A DNA stretch of 31,127 nt from Deltaproteobacteria bacterium. GTDB taxonomy: Bacteria; Desulfobacterota; Desulfarculia; Adiutricales; Adiutricaceae. Positions within the stretch are counted from its first letter, which is position 1. Every line of letters begins with the position of its first letter. The DNA lies in the NCBI GenBank assembly GCA_031279155.1, contig JAITJB010000183.1, positions 1 to 31,127 of the forward strand, read 5' to 3'. A program made the translations under genes and the position numbers. This document shows positions 7,295-13,644 of this stretch, in pieces. The notes under the pieces were generated by a model that saw nothing but the letters and a program-made list of their open reading frames with translations, was not told the origin of the DNA and did no database searches.

Positions 7295-8067
7295 CGAGTT
7301 GCCTCGCTAAGGACCTGAGAGTGGTTTTTAAAAAAATAACGGTAGACTTGCTCTAAGTCAGCCGAGACCCCGGCGTGGGCGGCCAGCTCCTCAAGGGGGC
7401 CTACGGCCATAAGGCGTCCGCGATCTAAGATAGCCACTCTATGGGCTACCCTGGAAACTAAATGGAGCAGATGCGAGGAAAGAACGACGGTCAGTCCCTT
7501 TTCTGCCGGGAGACGCTCGATTAATTCCAGCATCGTGGCAATGCCGTCAGGGTCGAGACCTAAGGTGGGCTCATCGAGAAAAACTAGTTTAGGATTTTTG
7601 ATGAGCACTTCGGCTAAACCCAAGCGCTGACGCATGCCCCGGGAAAATTGCCCGGTCTTCTTGTGAGCGACCTCTGAGAGCCCAACTAAGTCCAGAGCTT
7701 CGTAAATAGCCTGGCTGAGGCCATTTATATGGTTTAGATCGCCAATAAAGGCTAGGCTCTGATAGGCGGTTAAATCCCCGTAAACTCCCATGTTTTCTGC
7801 TAAATAACCCACAGAAGATTTAACTTCCAAAGGCCAACGGCGAGGATCTAAGCCTAAAACCTGTGCGTAGCCGCTAGTGGGCTCGGTCAGCCCCAAAAGC
7901 ATTAGAAGGGTCGTAGTTTTACCGGCGCCATTGGGTCCTAGGAAGCCAAATATTTCTCCTTGGCTAACCGTGAGGTCGAGACGATCGACTACTGTTTGCC
8001 GTCCATATCGCTTAGTAAGGCCAAATGTCTCAACAATTTTCTCCACTACAACCTTTTCTCGCTTCAA
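7291..8067 (-). CDS. ABC-2 type transporter ATP-binding protein
   Basis: ATPase partner of the following permease. Walker A GPNGAGKTTT, Q-loop region YLAENMGVYGDLTA, signature FSRGMRQRLGLAE, Walker B LVFLDEPTLGLDP and switch His in LSSHLLH are all present, so it should be active. The frame stays open to a TTG at 8100, but the predicted transcription start is about 8103, so that codon is unlikely. TTG at 8067 (preceded by GAGGGGCGGGG) or GTG at 8046 (preceded by AAGG) are better; I report 8067. The CcmA/NatA-type single domain suggests export of a drug, ion or lipid; the substrate is unknown. Confidence 0.85.
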   Translation of the reverse strand: MKREKVVVEKIVETFGLTKRYGRQTVVDRLDLTVSQGEIFGFLGPNGAGKTTTLLMLLGLTEPTSGYAQVLGLDPRRWPLEVKSSVGYLAENMGVYGDLTAYQSLAFIGDLNHINGLSQAIYEALDLVGLSEVAHKKTGQFSRGMRQRLGLAEVLIKNPKLVFLDEPTLGLDPDGIATMLELIERLPAEKGLTVVLSSHLLHLVSRVAHRVAILDRGRLMAVGPLEELAAHAGVSADLEQVYRYFFKNHSQVLSEATR

Positions 8068-8109
8068 ATTAACCCCGCCCCTCAAACTTTTCTGGAGCAA
8101 GTATTTGTC

Positions 8110-8138
8110 ATTATATATTAATGCCAGCTTGATGTCGA
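8110..8138 (-). promoter_or_regulatory. Sigma-70 promoter of the ABC exporter operon
   Basis: TCGACA (8133-8138), 17 bp, TATAAT (8110-8115): 5/6 and 6/6 matches with ideal spacing. The start point near 8103 argues against the outermost in-frame start codon of the ATPase gene. Confidence 0.7.
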
Positions 8139-8271
8139 TACTTTTTCGTCTGCAATTTTTTAAAACAAACGATTTTTTTTAGTGTCTAGGCGGACAAGTC
8201 CGCCCCCGGGATTTTACCTGCTTGTTAAAATAAATAGAAGTCATTTAATTCGATAATCCCAAATTAGCAAT

Positions 8272-8309
8272 AAAAAAAACCGGGATTTTGGGCAAATCCC
8301 GGTTTTTTT
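8272..8309 (-). terminator. Intrinsic terminator of sRNA A
   Basis: The stem CCGGGAT/ATCCCGG is extended by A7-8/T7-8 tails and followed on the minus strand by eight Ts. It is nearly identical to the terminator at 8504-8538 and symmetric enough to act in both directions. Confidence 0.85.
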
Positions 8310-8384
8310 CTGTTTTTAACGATCAAGGAGATAAGTTTACTAGAAAAATTTCTTCTCCACTCTGACTGATTTCTTTGCTGCCAT
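8272..8384 (-). ncRNA. Candidate sigma-54 dependent small RNA, copy A
   Basis: Transcription unit of about 110 nt between a sigma-54 promoter and an intrinsic terminator, with no credible protein. The RNA would start near 8382 (about 12 nt after the -12 GC) with TGGCAGCAAAGAAATC and end in the U-run at 8272-8279. It contains UAUCUCCUUGAUC, complementary to a Shine-Dalgarno sequence. An upstream GGAGA can pair with the UCUCC, which would form a switchable stem. Layout, length, anti-SD motif and terminator are shared with copy B about 230 bp upstream, although the rest of the body has diverged. By analogy with Qrr-type sRNAs it would regulate mRNAs by base pairing; targets are unknown. Confidence 0.55.
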
Positions 8385-8391
8385 GATATAG

Positions 8392-8408
8392 TTGCAAAAC
8401 CTAAGCCA
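8392..8408 (-). promoter_or_regulatory. Sigma-54 promoter of sRNA A
   Basis: TGGC (8405-8408), seven bases, TTGC (8394-8397), then AA: TTGGCTTAGGTTTTGCAA on the minus strand. The -24 GG and -12 GC are spaced exactly as in the consensus TGGCAC-N5-TTGC. The same arrangement recurs in copy B. Confidence 0.65.
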
Positions 8409-8503
8409 ATATAATTTGAACAAAAGCTAAGCCACTTATTTAACTGGTTTTTTTATTATAATTTTTTTTTGGCCAAAAAAAAGAAGACCCAAAAACAAGA
8501 CGC

Positions 8504-8538
8504 AAAAAAACCGGGACTTGGGCGAATCCCGGTTTTTT
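8504..8538 (-). terminator. Intrinsic terminator of sRNA B
   Basis: CCGGGA/TCCCGG stem flanked by A6 and T7, with the loop TTCGCCCAAG. The loop is close to that of the copy A terminator (TTGCCCAAA), which supports descent by duplication. Confidence 0.85.
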
Positions 8539-8613
8539 CAATAACTACAAGGAGAAACAGAGTAGTTGGTTTTTTTTCTTTGGCATCGCACGACTTACTG
8601 CGTCCGACTTGAC
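8504..8613 (-). ncRNA. Candidate sigma-54 dependent small RNA, copy B
   Basis: The RNA would begin near 8612 and end in the U-run at 8504-8510, about 110 nt. Its UCUCCUUG motif sits in the 13-nt loop of a clear hairpin (stem AACUAC/GUAGUU, about 8538-8567), which is the classic way to display an sRNA seed. The 5' part (GTCGGACGCAGTAAGTCGTGCG region) differs from copy A, while the seed and terminator are conserved. No start codon with a ribosome-binding site opens a meaningful frame. It lies closest to the upstream enhancer-like repeats. Confidence 0.55.
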
Positions 8614-8621
8614 TGACTATA

Positions 8622-8638
8622 ATGCAAAGACCAGGCCA
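8622..8638 (-). promoter_or_regulatory. Sigma-54 promoter of sRNA B
   Basis: TGGC (8635-8638), seven bases, TTGC (8624-8627), then AT: TTGGCCTGGTCTTTGCAT on the minus strand. The -24/-12 spacing is exact. No sigma-70 hexamers at a proper distance compete with it. Confidence 0.65.
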
Positions 8639-8647
8639 ACAATCCAA

Positions 8648-8698
8648 CGAGACGGCCAAAAAATAAAACGTTGATTTTAGCCAACTTTCCCCGTCTCG
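8648..8698. promoter_or_regulatory. 8-bp inverted repeat upstream of sRNA B
   Basis: Perfect arms CGAGACGG (8648-8655) and CCGTCTCG (8691-8698), centres 43 bp apart, immediately upstream of the sigma-54 promoter. The arm spacing resembles that of the inverted repeat by the acs promoter, but the sequence differs. It may be a regulator or IHF-type architecture site; role unknown. Confidence 0.4.
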
Positions 8699-8701
8699 GA
8701 C

Positions 8702-8790
8702 TGTTCAAAAATTTTTCAGCCAACAAATTTTTTGAACACAATTTTTGGACGTCGCCAAATTTTTTGAACAAGCTTCTATTTTTTTGAACA
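8702..8790. repeat. Four-copy TTTTTTGAACA motif cluster (enhancer-like)
   Basis: The motif occurs inverted at 8702-8715 (TGTTCAAAAA) and direct with GAACA at 8734-8738, 8766-8770 and 8786-8790. The direct copies are 32 and 20 bp apart, close to three and two helical turns, so they face one side of the DNA. The first two copies form an inverted pair. The cluster lies about 90-180 bp upstream of the predicted sRNA B start, the usual range for sigma-54 activator binding sites. It could also serve the divergent opp promoter at 8849-8877. Confidence 0.55.
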
Positions 8791-8802
8791 GGCGTCTAGG
8801 TC

Positions 8803-8841
8803 CTTGAGAATTATCATTTTAAATTCTGACAAATTCTCAAG
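8803..8841. promoter_or_regulatory. 10-bp inverted repeat upstream of the opp promoter
   Basis: Perfect arms CTTGAGAATT (8803-8812) and AATTCTCAAG (8832-8841), ending 8 bp before the -35 of the plus-strand promoter. Likely an operator or activator site for the oppDF operon (inference). Confidence 0.45.
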
Positions 8842-8848
8842 CCGCTTC

Positions 8849-8877
8849 TTGGCTTTTGACTAAAAGGCTGTTATACT
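8849..8877 (+). promoter_or_regulatory. Sigma-70 promoter of oppDF
   Basis: TTGGCT (8849-8854), 17 bp, TATACT (8872-8877). The predicted start is near 8884, giving a leader of about 90 nt. Confidence 0.6.
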
Positions 8878-8974
8878 TTTTTGGCCGAATCTGTGATGTT
8901 AGTCGCCTCCAGCCCCCCTGCCTTTAAGGTTTCCATAATTATTTGTAAGGCTCATAAAATTTTAAGGACTACTC

Positions 8975-9976
8975 GTGATTACCCCTGACCTAAACCAAAA
9001 GTCCGCAAATATCGCGGATCCGGTTCTAAAAGTCAGTAACCTAGCCGTTAGTTTTGGCCGAGGTCGGTACTTAGCTGTCCGGGGCCTGGACTTTGACTTG
9101 AACCAGGGCGAGGTGGTCGGCCTAGTTGGCGAAAGCGGCTCGGGCAAATCAATGACGGCTTTTAGCCTCATGGGCTTACTGCCCTTCGGGGCGGCCTTAG
9201 ATAGCGGCTCAGTAATCTTTCAGGGCCGCGAACTGACCACCCTGCCTCCCAAAGAGAGGCGCTCGGTCTGCGGTCTTCATATGGGCATGGTCTTTCAAGA
9301 ACCCTTAACGGCCTTAAATCCCGTCTTAACTATTGGCGATCAGGTATCTGAAATCTTTCGCTACCGCATGGGGTACTCCAAGGCCCAAGCCCAAAAGATG
9401 GCCATAGAGCTCTTGGGCCAGGCCGGCCTCCCCAACCCGGCCAGCACCCTTAAAAACTATCCCCACCGCTTCAGTGGCGGCATGCGCCAAAGAGTCGTCA
9501 TCGCCATGGCCCTGGCTTTAAGCCCGCAGTTGGTCATAGCCGATGAACCCACTACGGCCTTAGATCCAACTATCGCCGCCCAGGTCGTTTTGATTTTAAA
9601 AACCATGTCCGAACAAAGGCAAACGGCGGTCTTATTTATCACCCACAACCTAAGGCTCTTAACCGGCTTAACTAGCCGCGTTCTCGTCATGTACGCAGGA
9701 CTTATCGTCGAGGAGACCAAGGGTGATTTTTCTGACCCCCTACACCCCTACACTCGCGGCCTTATGAACGCCCTACCGCCGCTACCTTCAAGCGGCCAGT
9801 CCAAACGACTGGCGCCCATCGCCGGTCACCCCTTAAGTCCAGACGAGCGACTAAATGGCTGCCCCTTTGAGCCAAGGTGCCCTGAGCGCTTAGGCGTCTG
9901 CGCTACAGTCTGCCCGCCTTTAACCGAAAAATCAGGCTACGGCCGGGTACGCTGCCACCTTTACTACCATGCTTAA
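8975..9976 (+). CDS. Oligopeptide/dipeptide ABC transporter ATP-binding protein (OppD/DppD-like)
   Basis: 333 residues from GTG at 8975 with AAGGA 7 nt upstream. Walker A GESGSGKS, signature FSGGMRQRV, Walker B LVIADEPTTALDP and the C-terminal oligo_HPY motif (CPFEPRCPE, near residue 297) identify the D-type ATPase of peptide/nickel importers. It pairs with the downstream F-type ATPase, whose start overlaps its end by 8 bp. No permease or binding protein lies beside them, so the partners must be elsewhere or upstream history has split the operon. Whether the substrate is peptide or metal cannot be read. Confidence 0.9.
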   Translation: MITPDLNQKSANIADPVLKVSNLAVSFGRGRYLAVRGLDFDLNQGEVVGLVGESGSGKSMTAFSLMGLLPFGAALDSGSVIFQGRELTTLPPKERRSVCGLHMGMVFQEPLTALNPVLTIGDQVSEIFRYRMGYSKAQAQKMAIELLGQAGLPNPASTLKNYPHRFSGGMRQRVVIAMALALSPQLVIADEPTTALDPTIAAQVVLILKTMSEQRQTAVLFITHNLRLLTGLTSRVLVMYAGLIVEETKGDFSDPLHPYTRGLMNALPPLPSSGQSKRLAPIAGHPLSPDERLNGCPFEPRCPERLGVCATVCPPLTEKSGYGRVRCHLYYHA

Positions 9977-10940
9977 CTTAGAAAACGTCTCCAAATCCTT
10001 TAAGCCGCCCTCTTCCTTTGGTCGTGAGCTCTTAAGCCTAATTAGCCGCAAGGAAATTGGAGGCTCGGTCCATGCCGTGCGCGGCTTAAGCCTAAGGGTT
10101 AAGCCTGGCCAGATCCTAGGCTTAGTGGGCGAAAGCGGCTCGGGTAAATCGACCTTAGGCCGGATAATGTGCGGCCTATATAGACCAAATACCGGAAAAG
10201 TTGTATTTGAGGGACGCGATTTAGACTCTCTAAATAAAAAAGAGCGCCAACGCCTGTCTTTGAAGATCCAGTTTATGTTCCAAGATCCAGCCTCCTCCCT
10301 CAACCCAAGGATCAGATGCGGCGCGGCCCTCTCTGAGGGCCTGGTCATTCACGGCCTAGGCAACCGCCTAGAGCGGCGCGAGAAAGTCTGCCATCTCATG
10401 GAGGAGGTGGGCTTATCGCCTAAACTTATCGACCGCTACCCCCACCAATTTTCCGGCGGTCAACGCCAGAGGCTTTCCCTGGCTAGAGCCTTGTCCTTAG
10501 ATCCATCATTATTAATAGCCGACGAACCGGCTTCGGCCATAGACGTCTCTATCCAAGCTCAAATCATAAATCTCTTATTGGATCTAAAAGCCAAAAGGGG
10601 CCTGACCATGGTCCTAATTAGCCACGATCTGCCCCTAGTCTGTCTGATGGCCGACCAGATAGCCGTCATGTATGGTGGCCTCTTGATGGAGGTCTTCCCC
10701 CGAAGCCTTCTAGGCCAGGTCGATCATCATCCTTATGTCAAAGCCCTGTGGGCCTCAGCCGACTTTGCTTCATCTCAAAAGATTACCTTAGAGGGCGAGC
10801 CGCCCGATCCCCTAAATCCCCCGCCTGGTTGCCCTTTCCACCCACGCTGCTTAGAGGCCGTCGATATCTGCGCGAGCCTTTGCCCCCCAATGCTGCCTTT
10901 AGGATCCGATCACTTTTGCGCCTGTCACCTAAGAAAGTAA
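9969..10940 (+). CDS. Oligopeptide/dipeptide ABC transporter ATP-binding protein (OppF/DppF-like)
   Basis: 323 residues. Walker A GESGSGKSTLGR, signature FSGGQRQRLSLAR, Walker B LLIADEPASAIDVS, switch LISHDL and the C-terminal CPFHPRC motif identify the F-type partner of the preceding gene. ATG at 9969 lies inside the end of oppD, so translation is coupled. Both nucleotide-binding domains are intact. The gene is followed by an octamer repeat and then a convergent gene. Confidence 0.9.
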   Translation: MLNLENVSKSFKPPSSFGRELLSLISRKEIGGSVHAVRGLSLRVKPGQILGLVGESGSGKSTLGRIMCGLYRPNTGKVVFEGRDLDSLNKKERQRLSLKIQFMFQDPASSLNPRIRCGAALSEGLVIHGLGNRLERREKVCHLMEEVGLSPKLIDRYPHQFSGGQRQRLSLARALSLDPSLLIADEPASAIDVSIQAQIINLLLDLKAKRGLTMVLISHDLPLVCLMADQIAVMYGGLLMEVFPRSLLGQVDHHPYVKALWASADFASSQKITLEGEPPDPLNPPPGCPFHPRCLEAVDICASLCPPMLPLGSDHFCACHLRK

Positions 10941-10967
10941 GACTTCTAACTTAATAAACTAGCGCGC

Positions 10968-10999
10968 AAGTTAGCAAGTTAGCTAGTTAATTAGTTAGC
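10968..10999. repeat. Octamer tandem repeat next to a stop codon
   Basis: Four 8-bp units AAGTTAGC, AAGTTAGC, TAGTTAAT, TAGTTAGC. They fill the gap between oppF and the convergent endopeptidase gene and touch the latter's stop codon at 11000-11002. See the similar arrays at 19389 and 20809. Confidence 0.75.
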
Positions 11000-12001
11000 T
11001 TATTGCCCCATAAGGTTAGCGATCATGTGCCGGAAGACCGGGGGATCGATCCTAGCGCCATTAATGTAAATTCCATAATGTAGATGCGCCCCGGTGACCC
11101 TACCGGTCCGGCCAACTTTACCTATGATCTGGCCGCGCTTAACTAACGCGCCATATTCCACCTCGATGGCTGAGAGATGAAAATACATCGATATCAGCCC
11201 CTGACCGTGGTCAATATAAATGGAGTTACCAGCGAAAAAATGGTTACCGGTTAAAATAACCCGGCCAGCCGCCGGGGCCTTGACCGGCGTCCCTTCGGGC
11301 ACGAGGTAATCGGCGCCGGCGTGGGGCCGGGCATTTAAGACGCCATTTAATCTGGTCTGACGGCCAAAGGAACTATTGATGCGGCCCTCAACCGGTTCGA
11401 TAAACTGCCCGCTCCAGAGCCTTTCCGGGGTCTTAGTGGCTAGGGCCTTAGATGTTTCTTGGCTCTCCTTTTTAGTCCTAGCTAAATCTTCGGGCGAGAG
11501 ATCGACTTGATTTTGGGGAACCTTTATGTCCCTTACCCCGTAAGACTTTTCTTTAACGATAACATCTAGGACCTTTTTTTCCGTTTGTACGCTATCAGAC
11601 CAAGAAACCGTCAGCGGGTAGGCGCCGGCCTTGAGCATGATATCGGCGCCAAAAAGACCGATTTGGGCATCGTCGAGTTTAAAGAAAAAGATGGGTTTAC
11701 CGTCAAACTGACCGGTAACTTGGGCCTCAGGCGGTAGATTTTTTAGGATAACCCTAGCTGGCGATCCGCGATCTAAGGGCTGAGGTAGGACATAGACTTT
11801 TGGCAGAACCTTTTCATCTGGTGGAAACTGAGCCCAGGCTAAAGAGCCCAATAGTAATGTTAGGCCAGTTAAGGTAGCCAACAAAAGAAAAACTTTTGGC
11901 AATAAAATGTTAGCGGGTTTTGTAGGTAACATTGGGCGGCTAGGGCTTTGGCTTTCACATTTGACGGGATTGATCAGGGGACTTTTTAAGAAAGAGTTCA
12001 T
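11000..12001 (-). CDS. M23-family (LytM) cell-wall endopeptidase, membrane-anchored or secreted
   Basis: 333 residues from ATG at 12001 with GGAG just upstream; an in-frame GTG at 12016 is possible but overlaps more of the previous gene. A cytoplasmic N-terminal stretch of about 30 residues precedes a hydrophobic segment ending LAWAQFPP. An Ig-like beta region follows (residues about 65-155), and the M23 domain occupies about 200-325. Zinc and catalytic residues are all visible: H227 and D231 in HAGAD, H275 in MYFHLS, and H306/H308 in HLHYG. It should cleave peptide cross-links in peptidoglycan in the periplasm. It is the last gene of a three-gene minus-strand cluster. Confidence 0.88.
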   Translation of the reverse strand: MNSFLKSPLINPVKCESQSPSRPMLPTKPANILLPKVFLLLATLTGLTLLLGSLAWAQFPPDEKVLPKVYVLPQPLDRGSPARVILKNLPPEAQVTGQFDGKPIFFFKLDDAQIGLFGADIMLKAGAYPLTVSWSDSVQTEKKVLDVIVKEKSYGVRDIKVPQNQVDLSPEDLARTKKESQETSKALATKTPERLWSGQFIEPVEGRINSSFGRQTRLNGVLNARPHAGADYLVPEGTPVKAPAAGRVILTGNHFFAGNSIYIDHGQGLISMYFHLSAIEVEYGALVKRGQIIGKVGRTGRVTGAHLHYGIYINGARIDPPVFRHMIANLMGQ

Positions 12002-12224
12002 GGTACTCCGAGTCACTTAGATGCCGCTTAAGGACCACAGCCACCAACCGAAAGAACTCGGACATTTCGTCGTCGGAAAGACGCGGTAGCAAGGCGGCCA
12101 TCAATTCGTCATCGGAAATTTTTTGCAAATATACTTGTAAAGTCGCCTCATCAGTTGCCCGGTCAAACCCTTGAGCCAAGGGTCCGGGCCAGGTCTCCAC
12201 GAAGTCATGTTTGTGTTGGGGCAT
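11955..12224 (-). CDS. Conserved small acidic protein of unknown function
   Basis: 89 residues beginning MPQHKHDFVETWPGPLAQGFDRATDEATL, with repeated SDDE-type acidic helices (ISDDELMAALLPRLSDDEMSEFF) and no signal peptide or membrane segment. It looks like a soluble, all-helical cytoplasmic protein; I recall similar short proteins in deltaproteobacteria but cannot name a function. It overlaps the start of the M23 gene by 47 bp, which points to translational coupling. Confidence 0.7.
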   Translation of the reverse strand: MPQHKHDFVETWPGPLAQGFDRATDEATLQVYLQKISDDELMAALLPRLSDDEMSEFFRLVAVVLKRHLSDSEYHELFLKKSPDQSRQM

Positions 12225-12247
12225 TGTCTATATCCTAAGCTGGCCAG

Positions 12248-12646
12248 CTATTTGCTCCACCAGCCTTTTTTCTGGTTGCTACCTGCCGGGGCTTTTTTTG
12301 AGCCGCCAAAAGCCGACTGAGAACTGGCCTTGGGCGCGGCTGGTTTGGGTTTAGGTTTAGGGGCCAAGAGACTATCGAGCTTGGGTTTGAGCTGGCGGTA
12401 CTTCTTTTCACCTTGTTCCACGAAAAGCCAATTGGGGCCAGATAAGACCTCGATGGGAAATTTCTCCCTGATGCCGGTCAGACTGAAAGAGTCATCCAAA
12501 AGGACCATCTCGACCGTCTCTTCGATTATTCTTAAGGTCACCCAGAAATTGCGATATTCCGCCGCTTTGGCTGTGCTGCCAGTGCCGATGATACTTTTCT
12601 TGGTTTCCAGGTATATGCCCTCGGACGGCTGCTTGCCTTCTTCCAT
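12248..12646 (-). CDS. Hypothetical protein with a Lys/Pro/Ala-rich tail
   Basis: 132 residues from ATG at 12646 with GGAGG upstream. Residues 1-90 look like a small beta-rich domain (YRNFWVTLRIIEETVEMVLLDDSFSL and so on). Residues 92-132 are a disordered basic tail (PKPKPKPAAPKAS up to KKGWWSK). It has no signal peptide and no recognised family. It is the first gene of the cluster with the 89-residue protein and the endopeptidase, 23 nt upstream of the former. Confidence 0.65.
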   Translation of the reverse strand: MEEGKQPSEGIYLETKKSIIGTGSTAKAAEYRNFWVTLRIIEETVEMVLLDDSFSLTGIREKFPIEVLSGPNWLFVEQGEKKYRQLKPKLDSLLAPKPKPKPAAPKASSQSAFGGSKKAPAGSNQKKGWWSK

Positions 12647-12657
12647 ATTAGGTCCTC

Positions 12658-12673
12658 CAACCGCAAACGGTTG
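12658..12673 (-). promoter_or_regulatory. Hairpin abutting a ribosome-binding site
   Basis: CAACCG and CGGTTG arms with a 4-nt loop, ending directly next to the GGAGG of the 132-residue gene on the minus strand. It may tune translation initiation. Confidence 0.4.
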
Positions 12674-12886
12674 ACTATCTTAAGTTAAGCCTCAATAGCC
12701 TAACCCGGGCTGGTTAACTTCCCAAAGCCAAAGAGGATTTCTGACTTTTATATAATTAAAATTAAGGAGAGTTCAGCGCGGTCAACAAAAGCCAAAACTA
12801 ATAAAAAATCCAACTTTTTTAAACTAACGCCTTAAGTAATTCCGACAAAAGGCTAGCCAAGGAGCTCAGCCTAGACTCCTGACTTA

Positions 12887-12918
12887 GGGGCCCTTTTAGG
12901 GCTACCCCTTTTATTATA
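12887..12918 (+). terminator. Orphan plus-strand terminator-like hairpin
   Basis: GGGG-CCCT-TTT-AGGG-CTA-CCCC (two stacked 4-bp stems with a 3-nt bulge), followed by TTTTATTATA. No plus-strand gene precedes it; the upstream genes run on the minus strand. Confidence 0.45.
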
Positions 12919-13401
12919 GCCTTAAATCAACAAAAAACAATACAAGGATTCCGGACAAAGCCCCTCCCAATCTCATCAAGATTTTTTGAATCTTATCCTC
13001 GATCATTAGTCTCTTATCTTTATTTATATATACTTTTTCCTATATTGCCAGGACCAAGGCTTGAGCTTATCTAGCCACGACCCTACCAGTCTAAATGATT
13101 TTCGAGGGACTTGACCAATTTTCTGGTCAGGCGCCTAAATATATGGCCCCAGGATCGATAAAGCCAACTGACTCGACGGCTGAGTGGAGCTTCAAAATTA
13201 TTCGACCCAATTTTTTTAGCCCTCTAAACGGATTTAGGCTGGCAATAGAAAACTAATCCTAGATCAAAAACTACTGACGAAATATTGTCCTTTATAAAAT
13301 CGAGTATCCTAATTAAGCCAAGACTCCTAGTACAAATCCCGGGACTCATACACCAGATTAAAAAATTTGTTCGGGCAAAAAAAATAATTCTAAAATTACG
13401 C

Positions 13402-13430
13402 TTGCAATATAACCTAAGGCATGCTATATT
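13402..13430 (+). promoter_or_regulatory. Probable cheD promoter
   Basis: TTGCAA (13402-13407), 17 bp, TATATT (13425-13430). Both hexamers also lie in a CAATATA/TATATTG inverted repeat. The leader to cheD would be about 208 nt. Confidence 0.45.
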
Positions 13431-13644
13431 GTTATTGAGGCTCCATCAAGCAGGAGCTTAAATAACTCTGGCTCAGTTAGTACTGACCAGGCTTTGGCCC
13501 AAGACACGTTATCTGGTGGCTTTGGCCCGAGATGGCCCAAGAAAAAAATTAGACCTCTCAGCCAAAAATTCACCATTGCCATAAACCATTTTCGCAAAAC
13601 TTCGGGCCCAGGAAATTTAACCCTGGGGCTCTAAGAGGTTCCTT

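Larger units (their letters stand above)
12647..13644. other. 1-kb region without a protein gene
   Basis: AT-rich and without a convincing reading frame on either strand. Contents that I can support: a hairpin by the 132-residue gene (12658-12673); a perfect TATAAT at 12751-12756 with no good -35; a plus-strand terminator-like structure at 12887-12918; a TGACCA/TGGTCA hairpin at about 13111-13128; and the predicted cheD promoter at 13402-13430. The orphan terminator downstream of the TATAAT leaves room for an unannotated plus-strand RNA of about 150 nt (12763-12915). No tRNA fold is visible. Confidence 0.5.

Noticed and set aside
8272..8538. Repeated CCGGGA hairpins as a CRISPR or MITE element
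   Set aside because: Only two copies, each followed by a T-run and preceded by a promoter. They lack target-site duplications and regular short spacing.
8456..8659. 67-residue minus-strand frame across sRNA B
   Set aside because: It lacks a ribosome-binding site, runs through the terminator hairpin and the promoter, and has a low-complexity composition.
13150..13230. Possible tRNA in the 1-kb gap
   Set aside because: A TTCGACCC-like string exists, but no acceptor, D or anticodon stems could be folded around it.
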